Below are positions 1 through 4,992 of a DNA stretch of 6,899 nt, one piece after another. How positions within the stretch are numbered: position 1 is the stretch's first letter; every line of letters begins with the position of its first letter. The position numbers were made by a program, and so were the translations under genes. Location of the stretch: contig JAAYIB010000131.1 in NCBI GenBank assembly GCA_012744295.1, positions 1 to 6,899 of the forward strand, in the 5' to 3' direction. The notes beneath the pieces are model-generated. The model saw nothing but the letters and a program-made list of their open reading frames with translations, was not told the DNA's origin and made no database searches. Origin of the DNA: Acholeplasmataceae bacterium (GTDB lineage: Bacteria > Bacillota > Negativicutes > Acidaminococcales > Acidaminococcaceae).

Positions 1-24
1 GTTCGAATCCCACCCCATCCGCCA
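1..24 (+). tRNA. 3' end of a tRNA, probably tRNA-Ser (partial)
   Basis: The window opens inside the T arm of a tRNA. The T loop reads TTCGAAT (2-8), the 3' side of the T stem is CCCAC (9-13), the 3' acceptor strand is CCCATCC (14-20), the discriminator base is G (21) and CCA is encoded (22-24). The 5' part with the anticodon lies outside the window, so the identity is inferred. A G73 discriminator and an acceptor that would begin GGATGGG fit serine best, but other G73 tRNAs cannot be excluded. A terminator follows at 50-97, so this is the last gene of its transcript. Confidence 0.85.
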
Positions 25-49
25 CTATCTTCGGCAAGACGAGGCAAAG

Positions 50-97
50 GGACTGTCAAAATGAAGCAACCGCTCATTTGACAATCCTCTTTTTTTT
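50..97 (+). terminator. Intrinsic terminator after the tRNA
   Basis: The left arm GGACTGTCAAAATGA (50-64) pairs with TCATTTGACAATCC (74-87), with one mismatch and one bulged A. A run of T interrupted by a single C (88-97) follows. It ends the tRNA transcript and separates it from the cysteine desulfidase gene. The TTGACA inside the right arm (78-83) has no matching -10 at proper spacing, so I read it as part of the hairpin and not as a promoter. Confidence 0.8.
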
Positions 98-124
98 ACA
101 AAAACACCGGTAAAAATACTTAAC

Positions 125-152
125 GGAGAGCAATGAGGTGAGCAAGGAAATG
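125..152 (+). promoter_or_regulatory. Two competing ribosome binding sites for the cysteine desulfidase gene
   Basis: GGAGAG (125-130) serves GTG 138 with 7 nt spacing, and AGGTGA (136-141) serves ATG 150 with 8 nt spacing. The two starts are in the same frame and differ by four residues. The second site overlaps the first start codon. The conserved part of the protein begins after residue 10, so it does not settle the choice. An out-of-frame ATG at 133 runs into a stop after two codons. Confidence 0.5.
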
Positions 153-1412
153 AAGGAATATATGCAGCTGCTTCGCAACGAGCTGATCCCGGCTTTTGGC
201 TGTACGGAGCCCATAGCCCTGGCCTTTGCGGCAGCCAAAGCGGTAGAGGTGCTTGGCTGTTTTCCGGACCGGATCAATGTCCAATGCAGCGGCAACATCA
301 TCAAAAATGTTAAAAGCGTGATCATCCCAAACTCGGGCGGCAAGAAAGGAATAGAATACGCAGCTATTTTGGGAGCGCTTGTAGCCAAACCGGACAAGGG
401 ACTCGAATTGCTGAAAGGCGTGTCAGATGCAGACAGGATAAGAGCCGAGGAGCTTTATGAAGCGGGGCTTTGCACAGTTGAGCTGCTGCCTGAGGTGGAG
501 AACCTGCATATTTGCGCAGAGGCATCGTCAAAAGGTATAAACGTGGCCGTTACCGTGGAAAAGGATCATACCCATGTCAGCAGGATCGAAAGAAACGGAG
601 AAATTATCTATCTGGCACCCTGTTCCGAAAACAGTTTTGAAACACTAAACAACGAGGTTAAGCTGAATTTTGAAGACATTTATGAATTTGCGGCGCAATC
701 GGACCTCAGCGAGATAGAAGACATTTTGGCCTTGCAGGCGGAATATAATCTCAGTATTGCCGAGGAGGGACTGCGCAAAGCGTATGGGGCAAATATCGGC
801 AAACTTTTTCGTGAAGAGAGCGGCGGTTTTGCCGGAGTCGAACAAAAGGCGAAAGCATATGCTTCGGCCGCCTCAGACGCACGTATGAGCGGTTGTGCCA
901 AGCCTGTGGTCATAAATGCGGGCAGCGGCAATCAGGGGATAACCGTATCCCTGCCTGTGCTTGTTTATGCGGAGCATTATGGGAAAAACAGGGAGGAGCT
1001 TTACAGGGCCCTGCTTTTTTCCAACCTGACGGGTATCTATATCAAGCAGGGAATCGGCAGGCTTTCGGCTTATTGCGGGGTGGTGAGCGCCGCGGCCGCA
1101 GGCATGGCCGGAGTAGCCTTTTTGCTTAATGAGCCCAAAAAGGTCGTGGCTGAAACGCTCGTTAATGCACTCGCGACGCTTTCGGGAACCATCTGCGACG
1201 GAGCCAAGCCTTCCTGCGCTCTGAAGATTGCGACCTCGGTAGATGCGGCCATTATGGCCTACAAACAGGCCAAAAGCAACAACAGCTTTCACTCGGGTGA
1301 CGGAATCGTAAAGGGTTCCGTGGACGCGACGATAGAAGCGGTTTGCACCATCGGCAGAAAAGGCATGAAGGAAACCGACACTGTAATTCTAAAAACGATG
1401 CTGGCTAAATAG
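138..1412 (+). CDS. L-cysteine desulfidase family protein (CyuA/YhaM, UPF0597 type)
   Basis: This predicted cytoplasmic iron-sulfur enzyme would break L-cysteine down to pyruvate, sulfide and ammonia. The 424-aa product shows the family's N-terminal signature with GCTEPIALA (residues 21-29), the SGNIIKNVKSV and IPNSGG segments (51-68), and a C-terminal half resembling the alpha chain of iron-sulfur serine dehydratases. From memory, the Methanocaldococcus jannaschii enzyme uses Cys25 in catalysis and Cys282, Cys322 and Cys329 for a [4Fe-4S] cluster. Here Cys22 sits in the GCTEP motif, and Cys313, Cys353 and Cys360 repeat the same 40- and 7-residue spacings, so the cluster ligands appear intact. 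The start is uncertain: GTG at 138 has GGAGAG (125-130) in front, while ATG at 150, four codons later, has AGGTGA (136-141) eight bases upstream. No clear promoter is seen in the 40 nt after the tRNA terminator. It is monocistronic, with a terminator directly behind it. An activity on a related substrate (a D-amino acid or serine) cannot be excluded from sequence. Confidence 0.9.
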   Translation: MSKEMKEYMQLLRNELIPAFGCTEPIALAFAAAKAVEVLGCFPDRINVQCSGNIIKNVKSVIIPNSGGKKGIEYAAILGALVAKPDKGLELLKGVSDADRIRAEELYEAGLCTVELLPEVENLHICAEASSKGINVAVTVEKDHTHVSRIERNGEIIYLAPCSENSFETLNNEVKLNFEDIYEFAAQSDLSEIEDILALQAEYNLSIAEEGLRKAYGANIGKLFREESGGFAGVEQKAKAYASAASDARMSGCAKPVVINAGSGNQGITVSLPVLVYAEHYGKNREELYRALLFSNLTGIYIKQGIGRLSAYCGVVSAAAAGMAGVAFLLNEPKKVVAETLVNALATLSGTICDGAKPSCALKIATSVDAAIMAYKQAKSNNSFHSGDGIVKGSVDATIEAVCTIGRKGMKETDTVILKTMLAK

Positions 1413-1421
1413 CAAATAGCG

Positions 1422-1465
1422 CACAAAAAAAGGAAGGACCCATCCGGGTCTTTCCTTTTTTTGTG
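1422..1465 (+). terminator. Strong intrinsic terminator, probably bidirectional
   Basis: A 20-bp stem, 1422-1441 with 1446-1465, has a single G-U pair and a 4-nt loop (ATCC). The GC-rich tip is GGACCC/GGGTCT, and the 3' arm carries CCTTTTTTT. The matching A-run in the 5' arm means it could also stop transcription on the minus strand. It lies 9 nt after the stop of the cysteine desulfidase gene. Confidence 0.92.
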
Positions 1466-1525
1466 TCTGCGTTTCGTTGTCAAGTTACTGCTGAATTTTT
1501 TGCGGGAAAATCTTGTCGGTAAAGC

Positions 1526-1591
1526 TGACATACCAGGCCGCCGATTGGACCTGTATGATTATGTAACATATGTTCTTGCAAGTGTATGTCA
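1526..1591. other. Imperfect hairpin region in the gap before tag
   Basis: Within the 213-nt gap 1466-1678 there is a local hairpin, 1529-1539 with 1547-1557 (CATA-CAGGCC against GG-CCTGTATG), with a 7-nt loop and one bulge on each side. An alternative pairing joins TGACATAC (1526-1533) with GTATGTCA (1584-1591). A 10-bp palindrome AACATATGTT lies at 1565-1574. I do not recognise a known riboswitch or small RNA. It lies upstream of the predicted tag start of transcription, so it would not be in the tag leader. The role is unknown and chance is possible. Confidence 0.3.
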
Positions 1592-1627
1592 ATTTACGCA
1601 GAAGAAAAGTTAAATTACGCCGGTCAG

Positions 1628-1636
1628 TGATATAAT
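1628..1636 (+). promoter_or_regulatory. Extended -10 promoter for tag
   Basis: TGATATAAT gives a perfect extended -10 (TGn plus TATAAT at 1631-1636), with transcription expected to begin near 1643. The -35 region is poor: the best hexamers at 15-17 nt spacing match only about half of TTGACA, which fits an extended -10 promoter. Two direct TTACGC repeats (1594-1599 and 1615-1620) lie 21 bp apart just upstream. Confidence 0.65.
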
Positions 1637-1678
1637 GGTTAAAAGACAAAGTTTATTTGCAGGCTGGAGGTCATATCA

Positions 1679-2248
1679 ATGAGGCAGTGTTCCTGGCCGG
1701 GACAGAACCAAGTGCTTCGGGACTATCATGATAACGAGTGGTGTGTGCCCAGCTTCGACGACCGCTATCTTTTTGAACTGCTTTCTCTGGAAGGGGCACA
1801 GGCCGGATTATCCTGGAGCCTGATTATGGCAAGAAGGGAAGAATACCGCAGGGCCTTTCATCATTTTGACATCGCACGCTGCGCGTGCCTGACTGAGAAG
1901 GAGATTGCTGATATAGCCCGGGATTACGGAGTAGTGAAAAACATGGCTAAGCTCCGGTCCGTAAAAAGCAATGCCGGGGTCATACTACGCTTGCAGGAGG
2001 AGTTTGGCAGCTTTGCAGACTTTCTCTGGCGCTTTGTAGACTTTAAGCCAATTGTCAACGCCTGGGAAAGCGAGGCCCTGGTGCCGGCGAAAAACGCTTT
2101 GTCAGAACGCGTCAGCAGAGAGCTCAAAAAAAGAGGCATCAAGTTCGCAGGGCCCGTGATAGTATACTCGTTTCTGCAGGCCGCCGGCATTATCGACGAC
2201 CATATCAGATCCTGCCCCCGGCAGACGGCCAATCGCAATGATTCTTAA
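1679..2248 (+). CDS. tag: DNA-3-methyladenine glycosylase I
   Basis: This base-excision repair enzyme removes 3-methyladenine from alkylated DNA. The 189-aa product matches the usual length of about 190 and aligns along its length with what I recall of E. coli Tag. It shares the N-terminal C-W pattern, YHDNEW (16-21), LEGAQAGLSW (37-46) and KKRGIKFAG (150-158). The zinc-snap ligands fall at exactly the E. coli positions: Cys4, His17, His175 and Cys179. Glu38, which recognises the base, is present. The start ATG has GGAGG (1666-1670) 8 nt upstream. The gene has its own extended -10 promoter and is not obviously coupled to its neighbours. Its terminator is not clear: a short CGCTT/AAGCG hairpin (2271-2283) has no T-run and overlaps the next promoter. 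The last ten residues or so (PRQTANRNDS) are unconserved. Confidence 0.96.
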   Translation: MRQCSWPGQNQVLRDYHDNEWCVPSFDDRYLFELLSLEGAQAGLSWSLIMARREEYRRAFHHFDIARCACLTEKEIADIARDYGVVKNMAKLRSVKSNAGVILRLQEEFGSFADFLWRFVDFKPIVNAWESEALVPAKNALSERVSRELKKRGIKFAGPVIVYSFLQAAGIIDDHIRSCPRQTANRNDS

Positions 2249-2273
2249 ACAATGGTTGTTTTGACCTTTGCGC

Positions 2274-2302
2274 TTGACAAGCGAGAAAGGCAATAGTAGA
2301 AT
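2274..2302 (+). promoter_or_regulatory. Sigma-A promoter for the FeoB-associated gene
   Basis: TTGACA (2274-2279), a 17-nt spacer and TAGAAT (2297-2302) give a near-consensus vegetative promoter. Transcription should begin near 2309, about 43 nt before the start codon. A perfect dyad touches the last base of the -10 and covers the start site, so the strong promoter is probably repressible. Confidence 0.8.
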
Positions 2303-2327
2303 TTTAGTTAGCTAAGGCTAACTAAAA
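2302..2327. promoter_or_regulatory. Perfect 11-bp dyad, probable metal-responsive operator
   Basis: TTTTAGTTAGC (2302-2312) and GCTAACTAAAA (2317-2327) are exact inverted repeats around TAAG. The dyad covers the expected transcription start of the promoter at 2274-2302, the classical place for a repressor. The half-site TTAGTTAGC/GCTAACTAA resembles DtxR/IdeR-type iron boxes (known consensus close to TTAGGTTAGCCTAACCTAA), though spacing and centre differ. As the gene behind it belongs to a family linked to ferrous-iron uptake, an iron or manganese repressor is the natural guess. There is no T-run after it, so it is a poor terminator candidate. Confidence 0.6.
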
Positions 2328-2351
2328 TAAACCGGATATAGGAGTATGTAC

Positions 2352-2501
2352 ATGATCAATTATTTGATTTTAGGAATATTATTGCTGCTTGTCGTGGCGG
2401 CAGTCCGCAGCATTTTCAGAAACAAGGGTACCGGCTGCGGCAGTTGTGCGGGCTGCAGTCGGAGCTGTTCCCAAAAGAAGGGGGACGGCGTCGTCCGATA
2501 G
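2352..2501 (+). CDS. FeoB-associated cysteine-rich membrane protein
   Basis: This 49-aa gene starts at ATG 2352 with AGGAG (2340-2344) 7 nt upstream; an in-frame ATG at 2346 sits too close to the ribosome site. The product has one N-terminal membrane segment (about residues 4-18), then a basic stretch and a cysteine cluster C29-x2-C32-x2-C35-x3-C39. This is the layout of the small proteins usually encoded next to the ferrous-iron transporter FeoB, whose exact role is unsettled (iron handling at the membrane is assumed). No feoA or feoB is in the window, so this copy is an orphan or a solitary paralogue. It has its own promoter and an operator-like dyad. Asparaginase begins 40 nt after its stop. 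The membrane topology is inferred. Confidence 0.85.
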   Translation: MINYLILGILLLLVVAAVRSIFRNKGTGCGSCAGCSRSCSQKKGDGVVR

Positions 2502-2541
2502 TAAGTTTCAGGATGAATCAGTCAATGAGAGGAAGTACGCG

Positions 2542-3513
2542 ATGAAGAAGGTCGTAGTTATAACAACCGGCGGCACGATCGCCATGAAATCAGGGCAGGA
2601 AGGACAGGGCCTGGTGCCTGCTGTCGGGGGCGGAGAGCTGCTTGCCGCCGTACCGGCCCTTTCTGACGTTGCCGACCTAAAGGTTTTGGAGTTCGCAAAT
2701 CTTCCGAGCGGTCACATCACGCCTGCAATGATGTTGGAACTGGCCTGCCTCGTTGACCGGCAGGCATCGAGAAGCGACGTTGACGGCATCGTTATCACGC
2801 ACGGCACAGACACGCTGGAGGAAACCGTATATTTGCTGGACCTCGTTGTGCGCACGGAAAAGCCGGTTTGCATTACGGGTGCGATGCGCGGAGCCTCAGA
2901 ACCCGGGGGCGACGGTCCGGCGAACCTGCTTGCCGCCGTCAGGACTGCTGCCGACGATTATGCCGGCGGCAGGGGTGCCCTGCTGGTGTTTAATGACGAA
3001 ATCCATGCGGCTGCTGAAGTAACCAAGACTCATACTACATCCTGCGCAGCCTTTGCTTCTCCGGGCTGGGGACCGATCGGACATGTTTATTTTGATCGCG
3101 TGCTTTTTAAGCGGCAGCCGGAAAAAGCTGTGAAGCTGCGCCCGGGAAAACTGGTTGAGGATGTTTATCTGCTGAAGGTTGTCGCCGGAATGGACGACTT
3201 TCTCTTCAGATGTCTTGCGGATAAACCTGCCGGTGGCCTTGTGGTGGAAGCGCTCGGCTGCGGCAACGTGACGCCGCTTGTCAAGACCGGCATTGAAAAG
3301 GTCAGAGCCTGCGGAATTCCTGTAGTGCTTGCCTCCAGAACGCATGCCGGCAGGGTGGTTGAGGCCTATAGTTATCCCGGCAGCGCAAAATCGATGCAGG
3401 GAAGCGGTCTGATATTTGCGGATGATATAACGGGACCGAAGGCAAGAATCAAACTGATGCTTGCCCTTGGACTTACGAATGATGTCGAGGAAATTGCAAA
3501 ATTTTTCAAATAG
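2542..3513 (+). CDS. L-asparaginase (type I/II amidohydrolase family)
   Basis: The predicted cytoplasmic enzyme hydrolyses L-asparagine to aspartate and ammonia. The 323-aa product has the family signatures: TTGGTIA (8-14) with nucleophile Thr12, HGTDTLEET (87-95) with Thr89 and Asp90, DGPANL (124-129), and NDEIHAAAEVTKTHT (151-165) with Lys162. These positions coincide with E. coli asparaginase II numbering. No signal peptide is present, unlike the periplasmic type. One oddity: the mobile loop reads QGLVPAVGG (22-30), with Leu24 where the E. coli enzymes have a catalytic Tyr. The start at ATG 2542 is supported by AGAGGA (2528-2533) and by homology beginning at MKKVVVITTGGT; the frame stays open further upstream, but that overlaps the FeoB-associated gene and is not homologous. 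The 40-nt gap shows no promoter, so cotranscription with the small upstream gene is likely. No clear terminator follows. Glutaminase or another amidase activity is possible. Confidence 0.92.
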   Translation: MKKVVVITTGGTIAMKSGQEGQGLVPAVGGGELLAAVPALSDVADLKVLEFANLPSGHITPAMMLELACLVDRQASRSDVDGIVITHGTDTLEETVYLLDLVVRTEKPVCITGAMRGASEPGGDGPANLLAAVRTAADDYAGGRGALLVFNDEIHAAAEVTKTHTTSCAAFASPGWGPIGHVYFDRVLFKRQPEKAVKLRPGKLVEDVYLLKVVAGMDDFLFRCLADKPAGGLVVEALGCGNVTPLVKTGIEKVRACGIPVVLASRTHAGRVVEAYSYPGSAKSMQGSGLIFADDITGPKARIKLMLALGLTNDVEEIAKFFK

Positions 3514-3620
3514 GAAATTATTCTGTATCCACTCGTTTAAAAAAATGTAAAAATTTAACATAAAGGTGCATTTGCCGGCAGTAAAAGCCAAAACTTTACA
3601 AAAAATGTTGTGCAAAAGTG

Positions 3621-3649
3621 TTGACAGGGTGAAACTATGCGTTTATACT
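3621..3649 (+). promoter_or_regulatory. Sigma-A promoter for alanine racemase
   Basis: TTGACA (3621-3626), a 17-nt spacer and TATACT (3644-3649) form a near-perfect promoter in the 298-nt gap 3514-3811. Transcription would begin near 3656, giving a leader of about 156 nt. A second consensus -10, TATAAT (3739-3744), lies further down but has no -35 at usable spacing. The first part of the gap (3514-3620) is AT-rich and shows no convincing terminator for asparaginase. Confidence 0.8.
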
Positions 3650-3675
3650 AAACACATGATTTATTACGGCAGTGA

Positions 3676-3714
3676 GGCCGGATTGTTCTTTATCCGAACA
3701 ATTCGGCTATTTTT
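3676..3714 (+). terminator. Hairpin with U-run in the alr leader (possible attenuator)
   Basis: The 5' arm 3676-3688 (GGCCGGATTGTTC) pairs with 3696-3708 (GAACAATTCGGCT) through 13 pairs, including two G-U, around a 7-nt loop. A TTTTT run (3710-3714) follows after one base. It sits inside the predicted alr leader, between promoter and start codon, so it could act as an attenuator. A competing hairpin pairs CGGCT (3704-3708) with AGCCG (3725-3729) and would take up both the 3' arm and the U-run. No known riboswitch aptamer is recognised upstream of it. Confidence 0.5.
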
Positions 3715-3811
3715 GCAAAAAAACAGCCGTATCCGCAGTATAATAATGAAAAAATGCTTGTTGGGCGGACTAATTGCGTCTTGCCACAGGTTATGTCCGG
3801 GTGGTGCTGTC

Positions 3812-4921
3812 GTGGTGTTAAGAAATGTGTGGGCCGAGATTGACTTAAGAGCCGTTGCCCACAATGTCCGGGAAGCAAAGAAAAAAATAGTGCCCAGCAC
3901 GAAGCTCTGTGCTGTTGTAAAGGCTGACGCCTACGGGCATGGCGCCGTACCGGTGGCCAAAACAGCCTTGGAGGCCGGAGCTGAATTTCTGGCGGTGGCA
4001 CTGCTTCAGGAAGGCGTAGAATTAAGGGAGGCAGGTATCCGGGCGCCAATTTTGGTTTTGGGGGCCTTGCAGGAAGAGCTGGCCGAGGAAACCGTCGTTT
4101 ATGGACTCAGTCAGGCTTTGTTTACCGCTAAGAGCGCTCAGGCGCTCAGCAGAGCGGCCGTCAAAACCGGTAAACCTGCCAGAATCCATATCGCTGTTGA
4201 AACGGGCATGAACCGAATTGGCATTGCTCCCGAGCAAGCAGGCGCCTTTGCCGCGGAGATTGCGGCCTTGCCGGGCATCGAGCTGGAAGGGGTTTTTTCT
4301 CATTTGGCTGCCGCCGATTGCGCCGACAAGGATTTTTGTCGTGACCAGTATGCAAGATTCAAAAAGGCGCTTTTCGAGATTAGAGCCGCCGGAATCGAGA
4401 TAAAGCTTCAGCATATAGCGAACAGCGCGGCGATTATCGATTTGCCAGAGCTGCAGCTGGACATGGTAAGACAGGGTATAACGCTTTACGGCCTGTGGCC
4501 GTCGGCCGAGGTGCGGCATAACCATGACTTCCGGCCTGTTATGAAGCTGAAGACGCGCGTGGTTTTTGTCAAAGAGATAGGGGCAGGAGAAACTGTAAGT
4601 TACGGCGGTACCTTCAAGGCCCGAAAAACAACGCTTGTAGCAACGCTCCCGGTTGGTTACGCCGACGGAGTCAGACGCCTGCTGTCGAACAAGGGGCAGG
4701 TTATCGTCAGAGGATGTAAGGCGCCCATTATCGGAAGGATTTGCATGGACCAGCTGATGATAGATGTTTCCAACGTTGAAGGAGTCGTAGTCGGCGACGA
4801 AGTAGTGCTTTTCGGCGATAAGGAGTTGTCTGCCGACCAGTTTGCGGAGTGGTCGGATACAATCAGCTATGAAGTGGTTTGTGCCGTGTCAAGGCGAGTG
4901 CCGCGGGTATACCTTTCCTGA
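3812..4921 (+). CDS. alr: Alanine racemase
   Basis: This PLP-dependent cytoplasmic enzyme interconverts L- and D-alanine, supplying D-Ala for peptidoglycan. From GTG 3812 the product has 369 aa, typical of the family. The order is WAEIDL (7-12), the PLP lysine Lys37 in VVKADAYGHG (35-44), Arg135 in GMNRIG, the C-terminal beta domain with catalytic Tyr264 in VSYGG, GYADG, and GRICMDQLMID with Met312. These fall at or within a residue or two of the reference Bacillus-type positions. The start is chosen from homology: GTG 3812 or GTG 3815, with a weak GGTGG (3800-3804) in front. The frame is open upstream to 3566, and an ATG at 3746 would add a short hydrophobic leader (MKKCLLGGLIASC), but it has no ribosome binding site and lies within the leader. 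The gene has its own strong promoter and a structured leader. A substrate-binding lipoprotein gene follows after 71 nt. Confidence 0.94.
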   Translation: MVLRNVWAEIDLRAVAHNVREAKKKIVPSTKLCAVVKADAYGHGAVPVAKTALEAGAEFLAVALLQEGVELREAGIRAPILVLGALQEELAEETVVYGLSQALFTAKSAQALSRAAVKTGKPARIHIAVETGMNRIGIAPEQAGAFAAEIAALPGIELEGVFSHLAAADCADKDFCRDQYARFKKALFEIRAAGIEIKLQHIANSAAIIDLPELQLDMVRQGITLYGLWPSAEVRHNHDFRPVMKLKTRVVFVKEIGAGETVSYGGTFKARKTTLVATLPVGYADGVRRLLSNKGQVIVRGCKAPIIGRICMDQLMIDVSNVEGVVVGDEVVLFGDKELSADQFAEWSDTISYEVVCAVSRRVPRVYLS

Positions 4922-4992
4922 ATTTCAGGTTGTCGAGCCCTTGAGGCTTTGCAATATACAGAAATGCAATTACAAAAAGGAGTGAATGGCTA

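Noticed and set aside
78..83. TTGACA as a -35 for the cysteine desulfidase gene
   Set aside because: It is part of the tRNA terminator stem and there is no -10 hexamer at 16-18 nt distance.
873..1292. A 139-codon open frame on the minus strand
   Set aside because: It lies wholly within the cysteine desulfidase gene and is a codon-bias shadow without recognisable motifs.
2271..2283. Short CGCTT/AAGCG hairpin as a tag terminator
   Set aside because: The 3-nt loop and 5-bp stem have no following T-run, and the segment contains the -35 of the next promoter.
2389..2541. A longer asparaginase starting upstream at 2389
   Set aside because: The 51 extra codons overlap the FeoB-associated gene in another frame and show no family resemblance. 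The homology and a proper ribosome binding site support ATG 2542.
2896..3615. A 239-codon open frame on the minus strand
   Set aside because: It lies opposite asparaginase and its AT-rich downstream gap, its translation matches nothing I know, and asparaginase is clearly the real gene.
4022..4525. A 167-codon open frame on the minus strand
   Set aside because: It is opposite the conserved core of alanine racemase and shows no family features.
4917..4929. Palindrome CCTGAATTTCAGG over the alr stop codon
   Set aside because: The arms have only one base between them, so no RNA hairpin forms as written, and half of it is coding; chance is the simplest reading.
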